Shown: positions 34,691 to 44,989, counted from the first letter of the stretch. The stretch: DNA of 64,000 nt from Apoda limacodes (GCA_946406115.1 OX291545.1:8632001-8696000), one strand, 5' to 3'. Translations and numbers: made by a program. The notes: generated by a model from the letters alone, not told the origin.

Positions 34691-35025
34691 GTTAGCTGTA
34701 GCTCCCGGCTGTCGCCATGGTGACGCAGCTCAGCTACCAGCTCGCCCGGGCGCCCCAGGTCGGGGTTATCACGTAACAGCATTAGTTATCGGCTGCTAAC
34801 GCGCGACAGTTTTTTTAATATATACGTTGCGCGTCACATTAGTGTTCAGTCTATAATTCACTTGCACAATCCTTCACATGTGTATTGTTAACTAAAAGAA
34901 CAGCCATCTGACAGCAGCCGATCGCAATTGCTGTTACATGATATAGCAGCGGGCGCTCCGCCCTAGGTCCTACCTCCTTACCTGTATCTCCCTCTCACAC
35001 TATGGTTACCAATTCACAGGTATCA
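34690..35025 (+). promoter_or_regulatory. Candidate core promoter and short first exon
   Basis: TATA (AATATATAC, T at 34819) lies 29 bases before the A of an insect initiator TTCAGTC (34848), ideal spacing. The upstream 120 bases are GC-rich and contain a CGCCATGGTGACG palindrome-like core. A possible exon runs to TTCACAG|GTATCA at 35019/35020. Its last ATG (about 35004) would encode MVTNSQ before the donor, preceded by short upstream frames. No gene body is seen downstream in the window, so the target would be distant or a non-coding RNA. Confidence 0.35.
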
Positions 35026-35029
35026 CTTA

Positions 35030-35700
35030 GTTATAAATACGATAATGTGCAATTTCGTTGCAGCCTCTCGAATCCTTTTGCATTTAAATAATATGAGCAA
35101 GCTACGATGAAATACATAAAGTTATAATAGTGGGTAAAAAACGATGTTCCAATTGAAAATGTATAAAATTATAATGATAGAAATAGATATCTTTAATTTC
35201 TTAGATTTATTTTTGATCATAAAGTAAAGTAAAGTAAGTGAACGCATGTGTCATAATACTGACGTATCCTGCCGCTAATTATGTGATTAAGTTAAGCAAA
35301 CCTCCGGGTCACAATTTAATGGTATTACTGAGAATTCGTCTAATTAATCTATATTTATAGAATCTTTTTATAACTTGATGTTATTAAAATAAGCGAAAGC
35401 GATAAGTGACTATGCTACGAAGTAGATGACGTAAAATCAAGAATCATAAATTATAATATTTTAATATTTTACGTAATTTAATGTTATTACAAGATCTGTT
35501 TTTAAAATTTTGATATAGTATCTTGAAATAAACAAAATTGTTTATGAATAACAATTATTTTAGTTAATTATTAACTTTTAATCCTTACTAATATATTTTT
35601 TACCCCCACTTTTAATAATATTTTTTTTTAAATCATTGTTTACATAGCATATTTTTGAAGTATATTTTTTAAGCACTGTAGTTATAATAGTCTGTCAAAT
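35030..35700. other. AT-rich intergenic sequence
   Basis: Nothing recognised. Confidence 0.45.
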
Positions 35701-35711
35701 AAACTGTTAAA

Positions 35712-36028
35712 TGTCAACGACATACGGGCAGGTCGGTGGAGGCCCAGGGATTCCGATTTCACCTTGTGTCCTGAGTCGCGGAGGTTCAAACCCAGCGTGT
35801 ACCAGTAGGTCGTTTTTATTTCTCAAGTACATCAATCATTCTCATCACTAGCTTTCGGCAAAGGAAAACATCGTGCGAAAACCTGCATAAGTCAGATAAA
35901 AAAGTCGCATATGAAGTCCATAATTCGCCCTGGGCCCGCGTGTGGACTATGGCCCAAATCACCCTCGGTAAGGGGAGGCTGTGCCCTAACAGGTACTTAT
36001 TAGGCTGATGAGGTGGATATACGGGTAA
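35712..36028 (+). repeat. tRNA-related SINE, third type
   Basis: The head has a box B-like GAGGTTCAAACCCAGCG at 35782. The body has CATCAATCATTCTCATCAC and CATCGTGCGAAAACCTGCAT. The tail has GGGGAGGCTGTGCCCTAACA and TTAGGCTGATGAGG. The tail is typical of a common lepidopteran SINE group. Polyadenylation is not clear at the 3' end. Confidence 0.65.
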
Positions 36029-36051
36029 AAGACAGACAACTCTTGTTGGTG

Positions 36052-36444
36052 TTATTGTATACCCAGCTGCATGTTGAGTAGCTTAATTAATTTCAGGTAT
36101 TTAGATCTAAAATAAATGTTTAGCATTAAAAGTTCATTAATAACGTTCATAAAATAACTCCCTAACAGGTTATTGACAAAAAAAAACTTTGCCCGATCAG
36201 CGCTCCAACATTTCGATTCCAAGAACATTTTCTGAGTTTCATCGCAAAAGTTATTAGTCTGAACACACGGAGCACTACCTACGGCGCAGCACCTAAGCGG
36301 ATTATTAATTTTCAAGGAGGGTTTCTTTTCATCAGACAACCGAGTGGGCTTATTGAAAGATGAGGTTGTAGACTTAGACTTGCTAGACGAGTGGGTCTTA
36401 AAACCGATATTTTGTAGTTGTAGTTTTTCGATGTTTATTGCGTT
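36052..36444 (-). CDS. Unrecognised 130-codon open frame, possible exon
   Basis: The frame is open from a stop at 36445-36447 to 36052. The first half encodes a hydrophilic Ser/Lys-rich segment (KTHSSSKSKSTTSSFNKPTR then LSDEKKPSLKINNPLR). A Cys-containing part follows (CCAVGSAPCVQTNNFCDETQ), and the end is AT-driven hydrophobic sequence. No convincing ATG opens it, so if real it would be an internal exon. CTTAG|GTGCTG after INNPLR is a possible donor. It is the longest open frame outside the LINE that is not explained by a repeat. No family recognised; it could be a decayed transposon or retrogene piece. Confidence 0.25.
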   Translation of the reverse strand, partial: NAINIEKLQLQNIGFKTHSSSKSKSTTSSFNKPTRLSDEKKPSLKINNPLRCCAVGSAPCVQTNNFCDETQKMFLESKCWSADRAKFFFVNNLLGSYFMNVINELLMLNIYFRSKYLKLIKLLNMQLGIQ

Positions 36445-36703
36445 TCACCACCATCGTTACGACCTATAAGTATCTACTGTTAGATATAAGACCTTGCACT
36501 GGCGTTTATTAAGGAAGGATACTGATTACAAACTGTAATTCAGATCAGATTTTTAGAAATTAGTAATTATTTTTAACTTTTTAGTGCATCTTTTAGAAGC
36601 CGATTATTTTTTTTCTTTTCAGTGACGAATTGCTTTTTTTTTCTTGCACACTAAAAACGTTCATACTCGTTACGACACAAACAAAAACAAAACGTGCCCT
36701 GCT

Positions 36704-36749
36704 AAGCGGTTACCCATCTAATAAATGACCAAGCCCGACGTTGTTTTAC
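36704..36749 (-). repeat. 5S rRNA-derived segment, minus orientation
   Basis: The reverse complement reads ACAACGTCGGGCTTGGTCAT then TAGATGGGTAACCGCTTAG. This corresponds to about nt 50-100 of 5S rRNA (AGCAACGTCGGGC...GGATGGGTGACCGC). It is the same derivative as at 38737. Confidence 0.7.
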
Positions 36750-36844
36750 TTTAAATACCTCTGCCGCGCTGCCAACAAACAAAAGTGTTACTGATTCTCT
36801 TAATAATAGCTAAATGGCGCTTATACAGTAATTTAGCTCGGGCT

Positions 36845-37135
36845 CGTCTCACACTTTGCCGGTTTTTATTATTTGAAGCTTGAATGTTGTTTTTGCGGTA
36901 GAACAAAAACAACGAAATTGCCTTTCTTGTATAGGGACTACCCTAAAATTATAACATTTTTAACTATTATTTGTTAGATAACCCGCAATTAAAACACGTA
37001 TTCTGTAAAAAATATAGGCTTCTACCTATTTCGGTCTAAAAAATAGAGTTCTTAAATGTTCGGACGGACGAAAAACAGATAGCATACGTTTAGCAATAGG
37101 GCTCCGTTGGTACCCTTAGGGTACGAAACCCTAAA
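36845..37135. repeat. GGTACCC...CCCTAAAAA interspersed repeat, diverged
   Basis: CACACTTTGCCGGTTTTTA at the left and GGGTACGAAACCCTAAAAA at the right match edges of the CGGCCAAGTG-type repeats. The inner CTATTTCGGTCTAAAAAATA block also occurs near 60540. Confidence 0.5.
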
Positions 37136-37139
37136 AATT

Positions 37140-37585
37140 AGCTCATTGAATAAGTTACTCCACCTAGATTACTTAAAAGCCCTACAATAAATAAAGTTAA
37201 TCGATTAGGCATTGCGCATATTCTATCAGGTACAACAGAAACAGAATTAATTAATTTCCATTCAGTCTATAGAGAGCTTTAATTCAAGCTCGTGAACCGA
37301 AGCGTGGTGTAAACAGTGTGAGCAAACAGCTACCACAAACGGCACTCCAGCCGGCACCAATCCTGTTTGTACAGCTCACCCAATGCTTTGGCCGTTCCAA
37401 CCGCATCACACCTACCTTGTTTACCTTTGTGAACACTGTCTGGTAACTAGAACAGAAATCTCAAATGCTAATGTTTGTTAAGTAGTTAAAGCTATAGCTT
37501 GTTTATCTAAGTTTATCTAAGCTGGCAGGTAAGTAATATTGACACAAGAATCGATTTACCGTTTCAACTTGCCTTATCAGTTTAT
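37140..37585. other. Intergenic sequence with a GC-richer patch
   Basis: 37280-37440 is GC-richer without an open frame and could be regulatory. TTTATCTAAG is directly repeated at 37502 and 37512. No gene seen. Confidence 0.35.
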
Positions 37586-37589
37586 AGTA

Positions 37590-37740
37590 CAGCCGGGGAA
37601 ATAGGGCTCTCTTTAGAGAAAAAGGCTTAAGCTATACTTAACCCCACGTTGGCCTAGTGTAAATTGTCAGACGTTGTTGTCAAGCTGTTGGCTACTCGAC
37701 TGTCTAATTTTTAAGCCGCTTAAAAGGCCTCTGACACGTA
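37590..37740 (+). repeat. Interspersed repeat R3, copy 1
   Basis: Shares GGCCTAGTGTAAATTG, TTGGCTACTCGACTGT and AAGCCGCTTAAAAGG with 61873-62045. Class unknown. Confidence 0.55.
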
Positions 37741-37744
37741 TTAA

Positions 37745-38120
37745 AGACTACTGTCATATGATAACAGCTGGAATCTCAAAAAAAGTTCAAAAAAGGTAAC
37801 AAAAAACGTGCCACTAGGAGGTCCGTCACGCTTTCAGTGACCACGCCTGACAGTGCCTTGGCTTTATAATTAAATTTGATACACAAAAGTAAATCAAACG
37901 ACTTCTTTCTTGTTTAAACTTACATGCAATATTGCCAAGAAAGCGATAAATTAGCTTAAAATTCTTAAGTTACGTAAGTTAGTACAAACTCGCTGTTTAC
38001 AATCGGCAAAGATATCACCTAATACACACTCAAGGTTTAAAAACAACATACAGACGTATTAAGAACTACTCCTTTTTCGAAGTCTGTTAAAAACTAGATT
38101 TAATGATAAATTTTTATTCG
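37745..38120. other. Intergenic sequence
   Basis: Nothing recognised. Confidence 0.4.
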
Positions 38121-38123
38121 AAC

Positions 38124-38381
38124 AGAAGCAATAAATATAAATAAATATTTTTGGACATTACACACAGCGCCGTTCGGCCCCAAAGTAAGCAAAGCTTGTG
38201 TTATGGGTACCAGATAACGGATACAAATACATAAATATTCCTTTTTTTTTGTAAATACATACATATTATACATAATTACACCCAGACTCAAGGCAAACAT
38301 AGAATTTTTTTTCCAGTGCGGGAATCGAACCAACACCCTCTGCACAGCAGTCGGCCACACTACCAACTAGGCTGCGAGGGA
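38124..38381 (-). repeat. tRNA-derived SINE, head type A, minus orientation
   Basis: Nearly full length: tail GGACATTACACACAGCGCCG, GGCCCCAAAGTAAGCAAAGC, AT-rich body, box B complement GCGGGAATCGAACC, head ending CCAACTAGGCTGCGAGGG. The frame across it is not a gene. Confidence 0.8.
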
Positions 38382-38617
38382 ATCTATTTGAATTTAAGTT
38401 GTAACGTGAAACGAAATAATGCGGTCTCAATTAGTATCAATTGACGTCACTCGACTTAAAAAAAATTAAAATTTAAGGGGGATCCCAAACAAGAAACACA
38501 TTTTCGTTGTTTTTGCTCTATTGTTAAAACAGTAATACTACATACAAATTTCAAACTTGCAGTGAAAAATAGTGTAAACTCTAAAGTATAACAAAACCGA
38601 ACAAAACAAAAATAAAG
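38382..38617. other. Intergenic sequence
   Basis: Nothing recognised. Confidence 0.4.
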
Positions 38618-38619
38618 TA

Positions 38620-38890
38620 AAAACCGGCCAAGTGAGAGACGGGCCCAAGCCATTACTATTTTTTATTACCGGTTCAGCGCCACCTAGCTTATTATTAAGA
38701 AAAACAGTAACACATTTGTTTGTTGGAAACGATATTCAAAGTTAAGCAACGTCGGGCTTGGTCAGTAATTGGATGGGTGACCGCTTAGCGACACATTTTT
38801 TTTATTTATGTTTGTAAATTACTTAAATGGTTGTGGGTACGTGACTTTTGGTGCGCGAGTCCAACTCGCACTTGGCCGGTTTTGATTTTC
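38620..38890 (+). repeat. 5S rRNA-derived SINE-like unit between inverted CCGGCCAAGTG edges
   Basis: At 38737-38787 AAAGTTAAGCAACGTCGGGC and TTGGATGGGTGACCGCTTAG match the internal promoter part (box A to box C) of 5S rRNA. The unit continues to GTGCGCGAGTCCAACTCGCA and CTTGGCCGGTTTT at 38882. At 38621-38640 the opposite edge, AAAACCGGCCAAGTGAGAGA, sits in inverted orientation. The 5S-like head with a pol III control region recalls SINE3-class retroposons. Whether the left edge is a second copy or a true terminus cannot be settled here. Confidence 0.7.
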
Positions 38891-38894
38891 ACCA

Positions 38895-40045
38895 TCAAGG
38901 TGGTAAACTAATTTGAAGTGAAGTGTGTGCAAATCACCTGATTTGAAGCGGTCACCGCTGCTTTTGTTGTTTGTTGGTGTCCATGATACTCGAAATCTCG
39001 ATTTCGATCTGTCACTGAATCTGAAACTGATCGCGGTGGTGGTAAGGTCTAGTAGATTTGGGTCCGACCATCAGAAATAGTTTAAAATATAATTAAAAGA
39101 CTTGAAACAAACAACTATAGAACAGTACATTTACTTAAAACCGTTTCGAAAGTAATATATCACCGTTATATATACATTATATTCGTAAAATACCTAAGTA
39201 GATGGTGTTTTTATCAACATTCCTTGGATTCATACAGTTTTCAATACCTACATTAGATTATTTATTTCACACATACACAATGTTCATTTAACATATAGAT
39301 CTAGTTTATTTTAATTATTTTTGTAATATTTTAGCTTTTAAATTACATTGCTTATTCATGTAACAACATAAAGCCCCAACAACATAAAACTTGCCTTTGA
39401 GCCGAGATTAATTTCCTCGCTGTGCTTGAAATATTGACTGTTACATAGCAAGCACGAGCTCGTGTTTGCGCTGAGGTTATTCGTACCTACGTGTGTGAAG
39501 GGCCTGTGTGTAACGTCATGTAAATTTAATATGGAGAGGAAAATGTCATTGAAAAAAGATTGCCGGAAAACGCTAAAAACAGACGCTATTTACATAGCGC
39601 AGTGAATGGCCTTTTTAGGAACGGAATGGAGAAGGTTTTTATTTAGGGGACAATTTTTTTAAGGGTTTGTAGCATTTATTTGCAAGCAATAAGCATTTGT
39701 TTTTATTGTGAATCGTTTAGGTACTTCTCTGCTTGAAAGTTTGTCGCTTTATAATAGCAAAATTTAAATTAAATATTTAATGGTAATGCACGATTAGTTC
39801 ATTATGCCAAATGAAAAGCAGCTATGTAGGTACCAAAATTATTCCAAGGTACCTATAGTTGGCGGCAGTGTGTAGCCAGGGCTCAAGATACGTGTCGTGA
39901 ATTATAATTGCTTGATAAATGGCAGGTAGATCAGCGTCAAGCTATCAAGCAGAGAATGAAGTACCTAGACGATTCACCATGAAAACCAATGCCTATTGAT
40001 GATCACCTATTCTTACCATTTTTCTTTAACTATTCTTCTAATGCT
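38895..40045. other. Intergenic sequence
   Basis: No gene seen. A compact palindrome AGCAAGCACGAGCTCGTGTT sits near 39448-39467. The region is otherwise unremarkable. Confidence 0.4.
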
Positions 40046-40115
40046 TTCTTATTTTTTTTTTTTTTTATACCACTAAGGTGGCAAACAAACCTACGGTCCG
40101 CCTGATGGTAAGCGG

Positions 40116-41618
40116 TCACCGTAGCCTATGGACGCTTGCAACACTAGGGGCATCACTCGCGCGTTGCCGACCCTTCAGAAATCTAATAACTTCTTTTTTT
40201 AAGAACCCCATACTGTAGTCCTTAGAGAAAACCTTGGCAGGGAGCTCATTCCACAACCCAAGGGTTCGCGGGAGGAAGTTTCTCTGAAACCGCACTGTAC
40301 GCGACCATTTTGGTTCCAAAGTGTGAGAATGAATTCCCTGTCGATGGCGAGCGGTGCGATGGTAGAAAGTAGCCGTGGGCATCATTTCGAACAATTCCTC
40401 AGAACACAATCCATTGTACAAGCGGTAGAACACACACAGGGAGGCAAAGTCTCTCCTCAGACTTAAGGGCTCGATACCGCAAGTGAGTTTGGGATCGTCG
40501 ACAATTCTCACAGCCCGTCGTTGAACCGAGTCAAAAGGGCCAAGCTGGTATCCGGGTGCACCCGCCCAGAGATGGCAGCAGTACTCCATATGGGGCCGGA
40601 CTTGTGACTTGTAAAGTAGCAACCTTTGCCCAGACGTGAAGTACTGCTTCGCTCTGTTGAGTACACCAAGTTTTTTGGACGCCAGCTTTACCTTCTCTAG
40701 CAAATGATCTCGGAACTGAACATCGCTGGAGATGTCAACGCCAAGGATCCCAATGCTCTTGGAGATGGAGAGGGGAGTGTTCTGGAATTGTGGGACCACA
40801 GTGAATGGGGTTTTCTTAGCGGTGAACGCGCAGACTTGTGTCTTTGAAGGGTTGAATCGGACCAAGTTTTCCCGCCCCCAGTCAGAGACCTTGGACAGAC
40901 CGATCTCGGTTTGAGACACAAGTTCTTCACGCTTTTCCTCCACAATACGTGGGATGCTTGCACGGCCCGTGTAATAAGCGTCTCCAGAACTGTCATCTGC
41001 ATAGCAATGTATATTGTTGATGTCCAACATATCATTGATGTGCAGTAGAAACAGCGTAGGAGACAGCACAGAGCCTTGCGGGACACCAGCATTAATGTCC
41101 ATGCTATCAGAGCAACTACCGTCAACTACGGCTCGTATGCTTCTGCCGGACAAAAAGCTAGCCACCCATTTGCACAAACCCTCGGGCACTCCGTAAGAAG
41201 GCAACTTCGATAGAAGACCCCGGTGCCAGACCCGATCGAACGCCTTCGCTATGTCTAGGCTACATGCCAATGCCTCCCCCTGACTCTCAATGGCTAGTGC
41301 CCATCGGTGTGTGAGATACACTAGAAGGTCACCAGTTGAGCGACCGTGGCGAAAGCCATATTGACGGTCACTGATCAGGTCGTGTTTTTCTAGGTATCTC
41401 AAAAGCTGTGTGTTGATCACACGCTCCATCACCTTGGAGAGGAGAGAGGTTATAGCGATAGGACTGTAATTCGATGGATCTGATCTATCGCCCATTTTGG
41501 GCACCGGGTGCACATTTGCAGTCTTCCATGAAGACGGAAATTGCCTAGTGTGGTAGGAAAGCGTGAAAAGGCGCGTGAGTACAGGACATAACTCAGGAGC
41601 ACACTGCTTAAGCACCAC
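40116..41618 (-). pseudogene. LINE ORF2, reverse transcriptase half
   Basis: This 500-codon frame encodes the reverse transcriptase that copies LINE RNA into DNA at the target site. Motifs in order: NYSPIAITSLLSKVMERVIN near residue 50, the first catalytic Asp in LDIAKAFDRVWH (about 122-133), AGVPQGSVLSPTLFLLHIND (about 176-195), the active-site YADD in IHCYADDSSGDAYY (about 208-211) and the thumb-side ILGVDISSDVQFRDHL. The C-terminus SRTVRFQRNFLPRTLGLW... is typical of Jockey/CR1-type elements. There are no internal stops. The first listed codon is GTG and not a true start: the protein continues from the endonuclease half, cut off by a frameshift near 41655-41668. In the other frame the expected DVYKCGPDGIPAVV block lies just upstream. 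Confidence 0.9.
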
Positions 41619-41643
41619 TGCTGGTATGCCGTCTGGCCCACAC

Positions 41644-43029
41644 TTATAAACGTCTAGGAAAAAGCAACGCCCGCCGGACCTCGCGCTGTGTTATAGAGAT
41701 TTCCGGCATGGTCTTACCGCACCACGGTAAAGTAGGTGGTACAGCGCCTTCGTCGTTCACATTCGAGTTAGAGGCAAAAAGACTGCCCAATAGATCGGCT
41801 TTCTCTTTTGCACTGTGGGCCAAGTCACCATCGGTCTTTCGCAGTGGTGGTAATGACGACTGGCAGAAGTTCCCCTCGGCAGCTTTAGCAAGCGACCAGA
41901 AAGCACGACTCCCAGAAGAATAGCTCGCAAGTCGCCCACCTATTTTGCCGATGAATTGGAATTTTGCTCTGGCAGTTGCTTTCTTACTGAACCTCGAGGC
42001 AGCATTTAATTTGCGTTTTAACTCAGAAATATTCGGATCCTTATTATTACGAGCCGTGGTCCAAGCCTCACACGCAGTTTGCTTAAGAATTTTAGCTTCT
42101 CTGCAAGGCCTATTAAACCACGGTCGTTTTTTGACGCCGGCAGCTACTCGCAGGTTAGGAATGAAACATTCCATACCAGCGAGGATTGTCTCAGTGACTG
42201 CGGCTGCGCAGACGTCAGGATCTTCTGAGCTATAGCAGATCTGCCCCCACGGGTACGATGCATAAAATTCTCGCAATCCATCCCAGTCTGCCGACTTATA
42301 ATGCCACACACGACGCCAATTAGTTGGCCCAGAAGGATCAGGTTGTGTGCATGACATTTGAGTCCGGATGAGACAGTGGTCCGAGGAGCCAAGAGGCGCA
42401 TCCACTGAGACGGAGTATCCATCCGGACGTGTAGTCAGTAGAAGGTCCAGTAAGGAGCTTGTATGGTCCTCTATATCTGGTATTCTCGTTGGAGAAAGTA
42501 CCAGCTGAGAGAATCCATAGGTCAGAGCAAATTCATGAGCAGATATCCCTGCATAGTTATTGGTTCGAGAACTGAGCCACTCACGATGGTGGGCGTTAAA
42601 GTCTCCCAAAATAACTAATTCTGCTGAAGGATATTGCTCTAGAACTTTGTCAGTCGTCAAACTCAGGTGCGTGAAGAGTCGAGTTACGTCCGTGTCACCG
42701 CTATGAGACCTGTATAGGCACGCATAGATACGAGTGTGGCCCCCATGATCTACGCGCACCCACAATATCGACAGCTCCCTGTCTTCAAGGCTATGAAGTC
42801 GGCGACAGCAGATATCCTCCCGGACGAACATACATACACCGGCACGACTCAAAAAATTGTGCTCGAGTTTGTAGCCGGGATAACGAAGGTATGATGTGTC
42901 GGCCGGGTAGGATATCTGCGTCTCCGTTAGAAAAAGAATGATACGGTTGCTGGCACGGCGGGCGGAAGGGCCCCTGATCCCCCTCTGTTGTAGTAGCCGG
43001 GTCCACTCCGGTCTCCTTCTTCGGCACGA
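41644..43029 (-). pseudogene. LINE ORF2, apurinic-type endonuclease half
   Basis: The frame is open from just after two stops (43030-43035) to 41644. It shows the N-terminal LTETQI block (about 42925), the catalytic GDFNAHHREW and the C-terminal SSDHCLIRTQ of the exonuclease-endonuclease-phosphatase fold. A Lys/Arg-rich linker to the RT follows (WFNRPCREAKILKQ..., FWSLAKAAEG). It nicks target DNA for target-primed reverse transcription. The frame ends VRRALLFPRRL, where a one-base indel near 41655-41668 shifts out of the RT frame. No ATG is evident before RRRPEWTRLLQQRGIRGPSA, so ORF2 may start by re-initiation or the start is lost. Confidence 0.85.
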
Positions 43030-43063
43030 CTACTACTTCAGAGACTTTACACAGGTTGGCGGA

Positions 43064-43336
43064 TCAGCCTCCCAGGGCGGAGATTAAGTGATCCCTGGGT
43101 TCGGGAACCCGTTCAACCTGCGGGCGGCCAGCGGTCAGCCGTTTCATCAGGTCTCCCTGACCGCCGAACCAGCACGCCGCGTCTACGCCGAGCAATGACA
43201 GCAACAAGCTAATCCTCAAAGAGAGAGCTCTGGCAACCTTACTCACCGCCAGGAACACAACACTACTAAACGTTAGTGTTATGGTGGCCTCGGTTTTCTG
43301 TAAGGTGGAGGTACTTCCCCAGTTCGGGCCGCTCAT
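43064..43336 (-). CDS. LINE 5' open frame, possible ORF1 remnant
   Basis: This ATG-started 90-codon frame (MSGPNWGSTSTLQKTEATIT ... DHLISALGG) ends about 35 bases before the first open codon of ORF2. No zinc knuckle or RRM of a normal ORF1 is visible, and it is much shorter than usual. The element may be 5'-truncated or the frame fortuitous. Confidence 0.35.
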   Translation of the reverse strand: MSGPNWGSTSTLQKTEATITLTFSSVVFLAVSKVARALSLRISLLLSLLGVDAACWFGGQGDLMKRLTAGRPQVERVPEPRDHLISALGG

Positions 43337-43394
43337 TCGAGCAAGTACTCGCTATGCCCCGCTTTATTTGTTCGGGGTTCTCTTATTATTATAT

Positions 43395-43855
43395 TCTTTT
43401 ATACTTTTTAGTACATGAAAGCTTGTAATCTAAAAATTGTTGTTATTTTATATTATTTTACTATTTTTAGTCCTGTTCTAAAGAGTAAGACACCTTTTAT
43501 GTCTGACATATTGTTTTTTATTATAATTTACAAAATACAACATACCCCTTTATAGTTTGACAGATGAAATCCGAAATAAAGATCGCGATTAGGTCTTTTA
43601 ATTTTTGCATAAAAATTACTCGTCTACGATCAATAGTTTTGGAGATATAGCTCTTTCTAGTTTGACAGCTGTCACCCAACTATGATCACTGCAAGATTAT
43701 ATGTGTTACTGTTCTTATGATAGAGCAACTAGATTATAAGTTTGTACCAGGACCTCGCCTAAATTCGAATGTAAATATTGTTATCAATTTAGTATGTGTT
43801 AGTATTCAGAATGTCATAATTTTATTTTTCTGTAATGTTACATGGTTCATAAACT
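43395..43855. other. AT-rich intergenic sequence
   Basis: Nothing firmly recognised. CTTTATAGTTTGACAG and TCTAGTTTGACAGCTG are similar short strings about 115 bases apart. Confidence 0.4.
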
Positions 43856-43859
43856 TATA

Positions 43860-44258
43860 TTTAATACCGGTTTTACACAAGTACCAATTTCATCTAAGTA
43901 CCTTTTGATGGATTTTGTACAAAATTTTACTCATCTGACCACATTTTTAAGTTGGTCAAAGATTACTCATTAAGTATATGGCTGAATCGAAAAATGGTTT
44001 TCGCACACCCTCAATAACATACAATAAACAAGATATCCAACAGTAAACTACACAATGGGGTAGACAAGAAAAAGAATCATCCCCACTTTATGTGTAGGGG
44101 AGTTCCGTAAAGAAATTTTGTCGGCCTAATTAATATGTATGCCAACTTACAGCTTTCTAGTACTAATGGTCTTTGAGCTTAGCTGCGGACAGACAGACGG
44201 ATGGACATGGCGAAACTACAAGGGTTCATTGTTAACTACGGCGGAACCCTAAAAATTT
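43860..44258 (+). repeat. Interspersed repeat, 5'-truncated copy of the 3948-4643 element
   Basis: Shares GATTTTGTACAAAATTTTAC, AATGGGGTAGACAAGAAAAA, GTGTAGGGGAGTTCCGTAAA and the end ACATGGCGAAACTACAAGGG, GGAACCCTAAAAA. Confidence 0.75.
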
Positions 44259-44332
44259 AAGCTACTTTATTACATTACTTGTAAATAAACCAATAATCCC
44301 ATCAGCAACCAAAATAATGCTGTATCAAATAA

Positions 44333-44495
44333 ATAAATATTTTTTGGACATTACACACAGCGCCGTCTGGCCCCAAAGTAAGCAAAGCTTGTGTTATGGG
44401 TACCAGAAAACGGATACAAATACATAAATATTACTTTTTTTTTGTAAATACATACATATCATACATAAATACACCATGACTCAAGACAAAAACAA
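44333..44495 (-). repeat. tRNA-derived SINE, tail only (head lost)
   Basis: Tail and AT-rich body (GGACATTACACACAGCGCCG to CATACATAAATACACCATGA) match the type A/B SINEs. The tRNA head is missing, so the copy is 5'-truncated, as expected for LINE-mediated copying. Confidence 0.75.
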
Positions 44496-44499
44496 ACTT

Positions 44500-44835
44500 T
44501 TCTGTCAAAATATAGGTATGTATATGTTCATGTATTTTTATTATTTAAGTATTTTGTACGTTTTTCTTTTTCTGGAATATCTAATACACGGAAAAAAAAG
44601 ATTAGCTAACAATAGCACAAATTTTATCCAGTGGTAACATAACTGGGGGACTGCTGTACTAAATTGCTAATAGTAGTTAAAGTGTTGAGTTATTTGCAGC
44701 AAATCAGTTGTTTAATTATAACAAAAGTTTGGTTATTACTAAATAAATTTCGAATAGCTAAACCAGGTTTGTTATCCTGTATTTTCAGTGTAATCTTACT
44801 TCTATCTCAATTACTTGTAATCTATTCTATCTCAA
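44500..44835. other. AT-rich intergenic sequence
   Basis: No gene. The 86-codon frame starting at 44664 runs into the retroposon tail and is not a gene. Confidence 0.4.
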
Positions 44836-44837
44836 GT

Positions 44838-44985
44838 ACCCTTAGGTTGCCTGTAACAGATTGCTTTATAGCGATAAGGCCGCCTATTTGTTCTCTGAAT
44901 ATTCAAGATTGTATAATTAATTAGTTTAAAATTCTTTGGTGTGCAATACCTTAAGCAATACCTATTCTATTCTTTTTTGTCGTAT
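44838..44985 (+). mobile_element. Retroposon 3'-tail fragment (GCTTTATAGCGATAAGGCCG type)
   Basis: Same tail as 7905-8045: GCTTTATAGCGATAAGGCCG, AAATTCTTTGGTGTGCAATA and CTATTCTATTC. Confidence 0.65.
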
Positions 44986-44989
44986 TGAT

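Larger units (their letters stand above)
40052..43392 (-). mobile_element. Nearly full-length non-LTR retrotransposon (LINE), Jockey/CR1-type
   Basis: On the minus strand the order is a possible ORF1 remnant (43064-43336), endonuclease (41644-43029), reverse transcriptase (40116-41618), a short 3' UTR (40068-40115) and a poly-A tail (poly-T at 40052-40066). About 3.3 kb. The 5' edge is set near a CCCCG/CGGGG hairpin at 43355-43378 and is uncertain. I did not find a clear target-site duplication. The block is GC-richer than its flanks and little decayed, so insertion is fairly recent. Tails of the same family lie at 10.1, 32.9 and 59.3 kb. Confidence 0.85.

Noticed and set aside
38737..38787. 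5S rRNA gene
   Set aside because: Only about 50 bases of 5S are present, joined to repeat sequence, so it is a derived repeat.
40697..41196. Several frames antisense or out of frame to the LINE
   Set aside because: Shadows of the reverse transcriptase coding sequence.
41708..42422. Open frames on both strands over the endonuclease
   Set aside because: Shadows of the GC-rich LINE coding sequence; the minus frame at 41644-43029 carries the motifs.
42791..43027. Minus frame beginning PKKETGVDPATTTEGDQG
   Set aside because: It overlaps the true endonuclease frame and lacks motifs.
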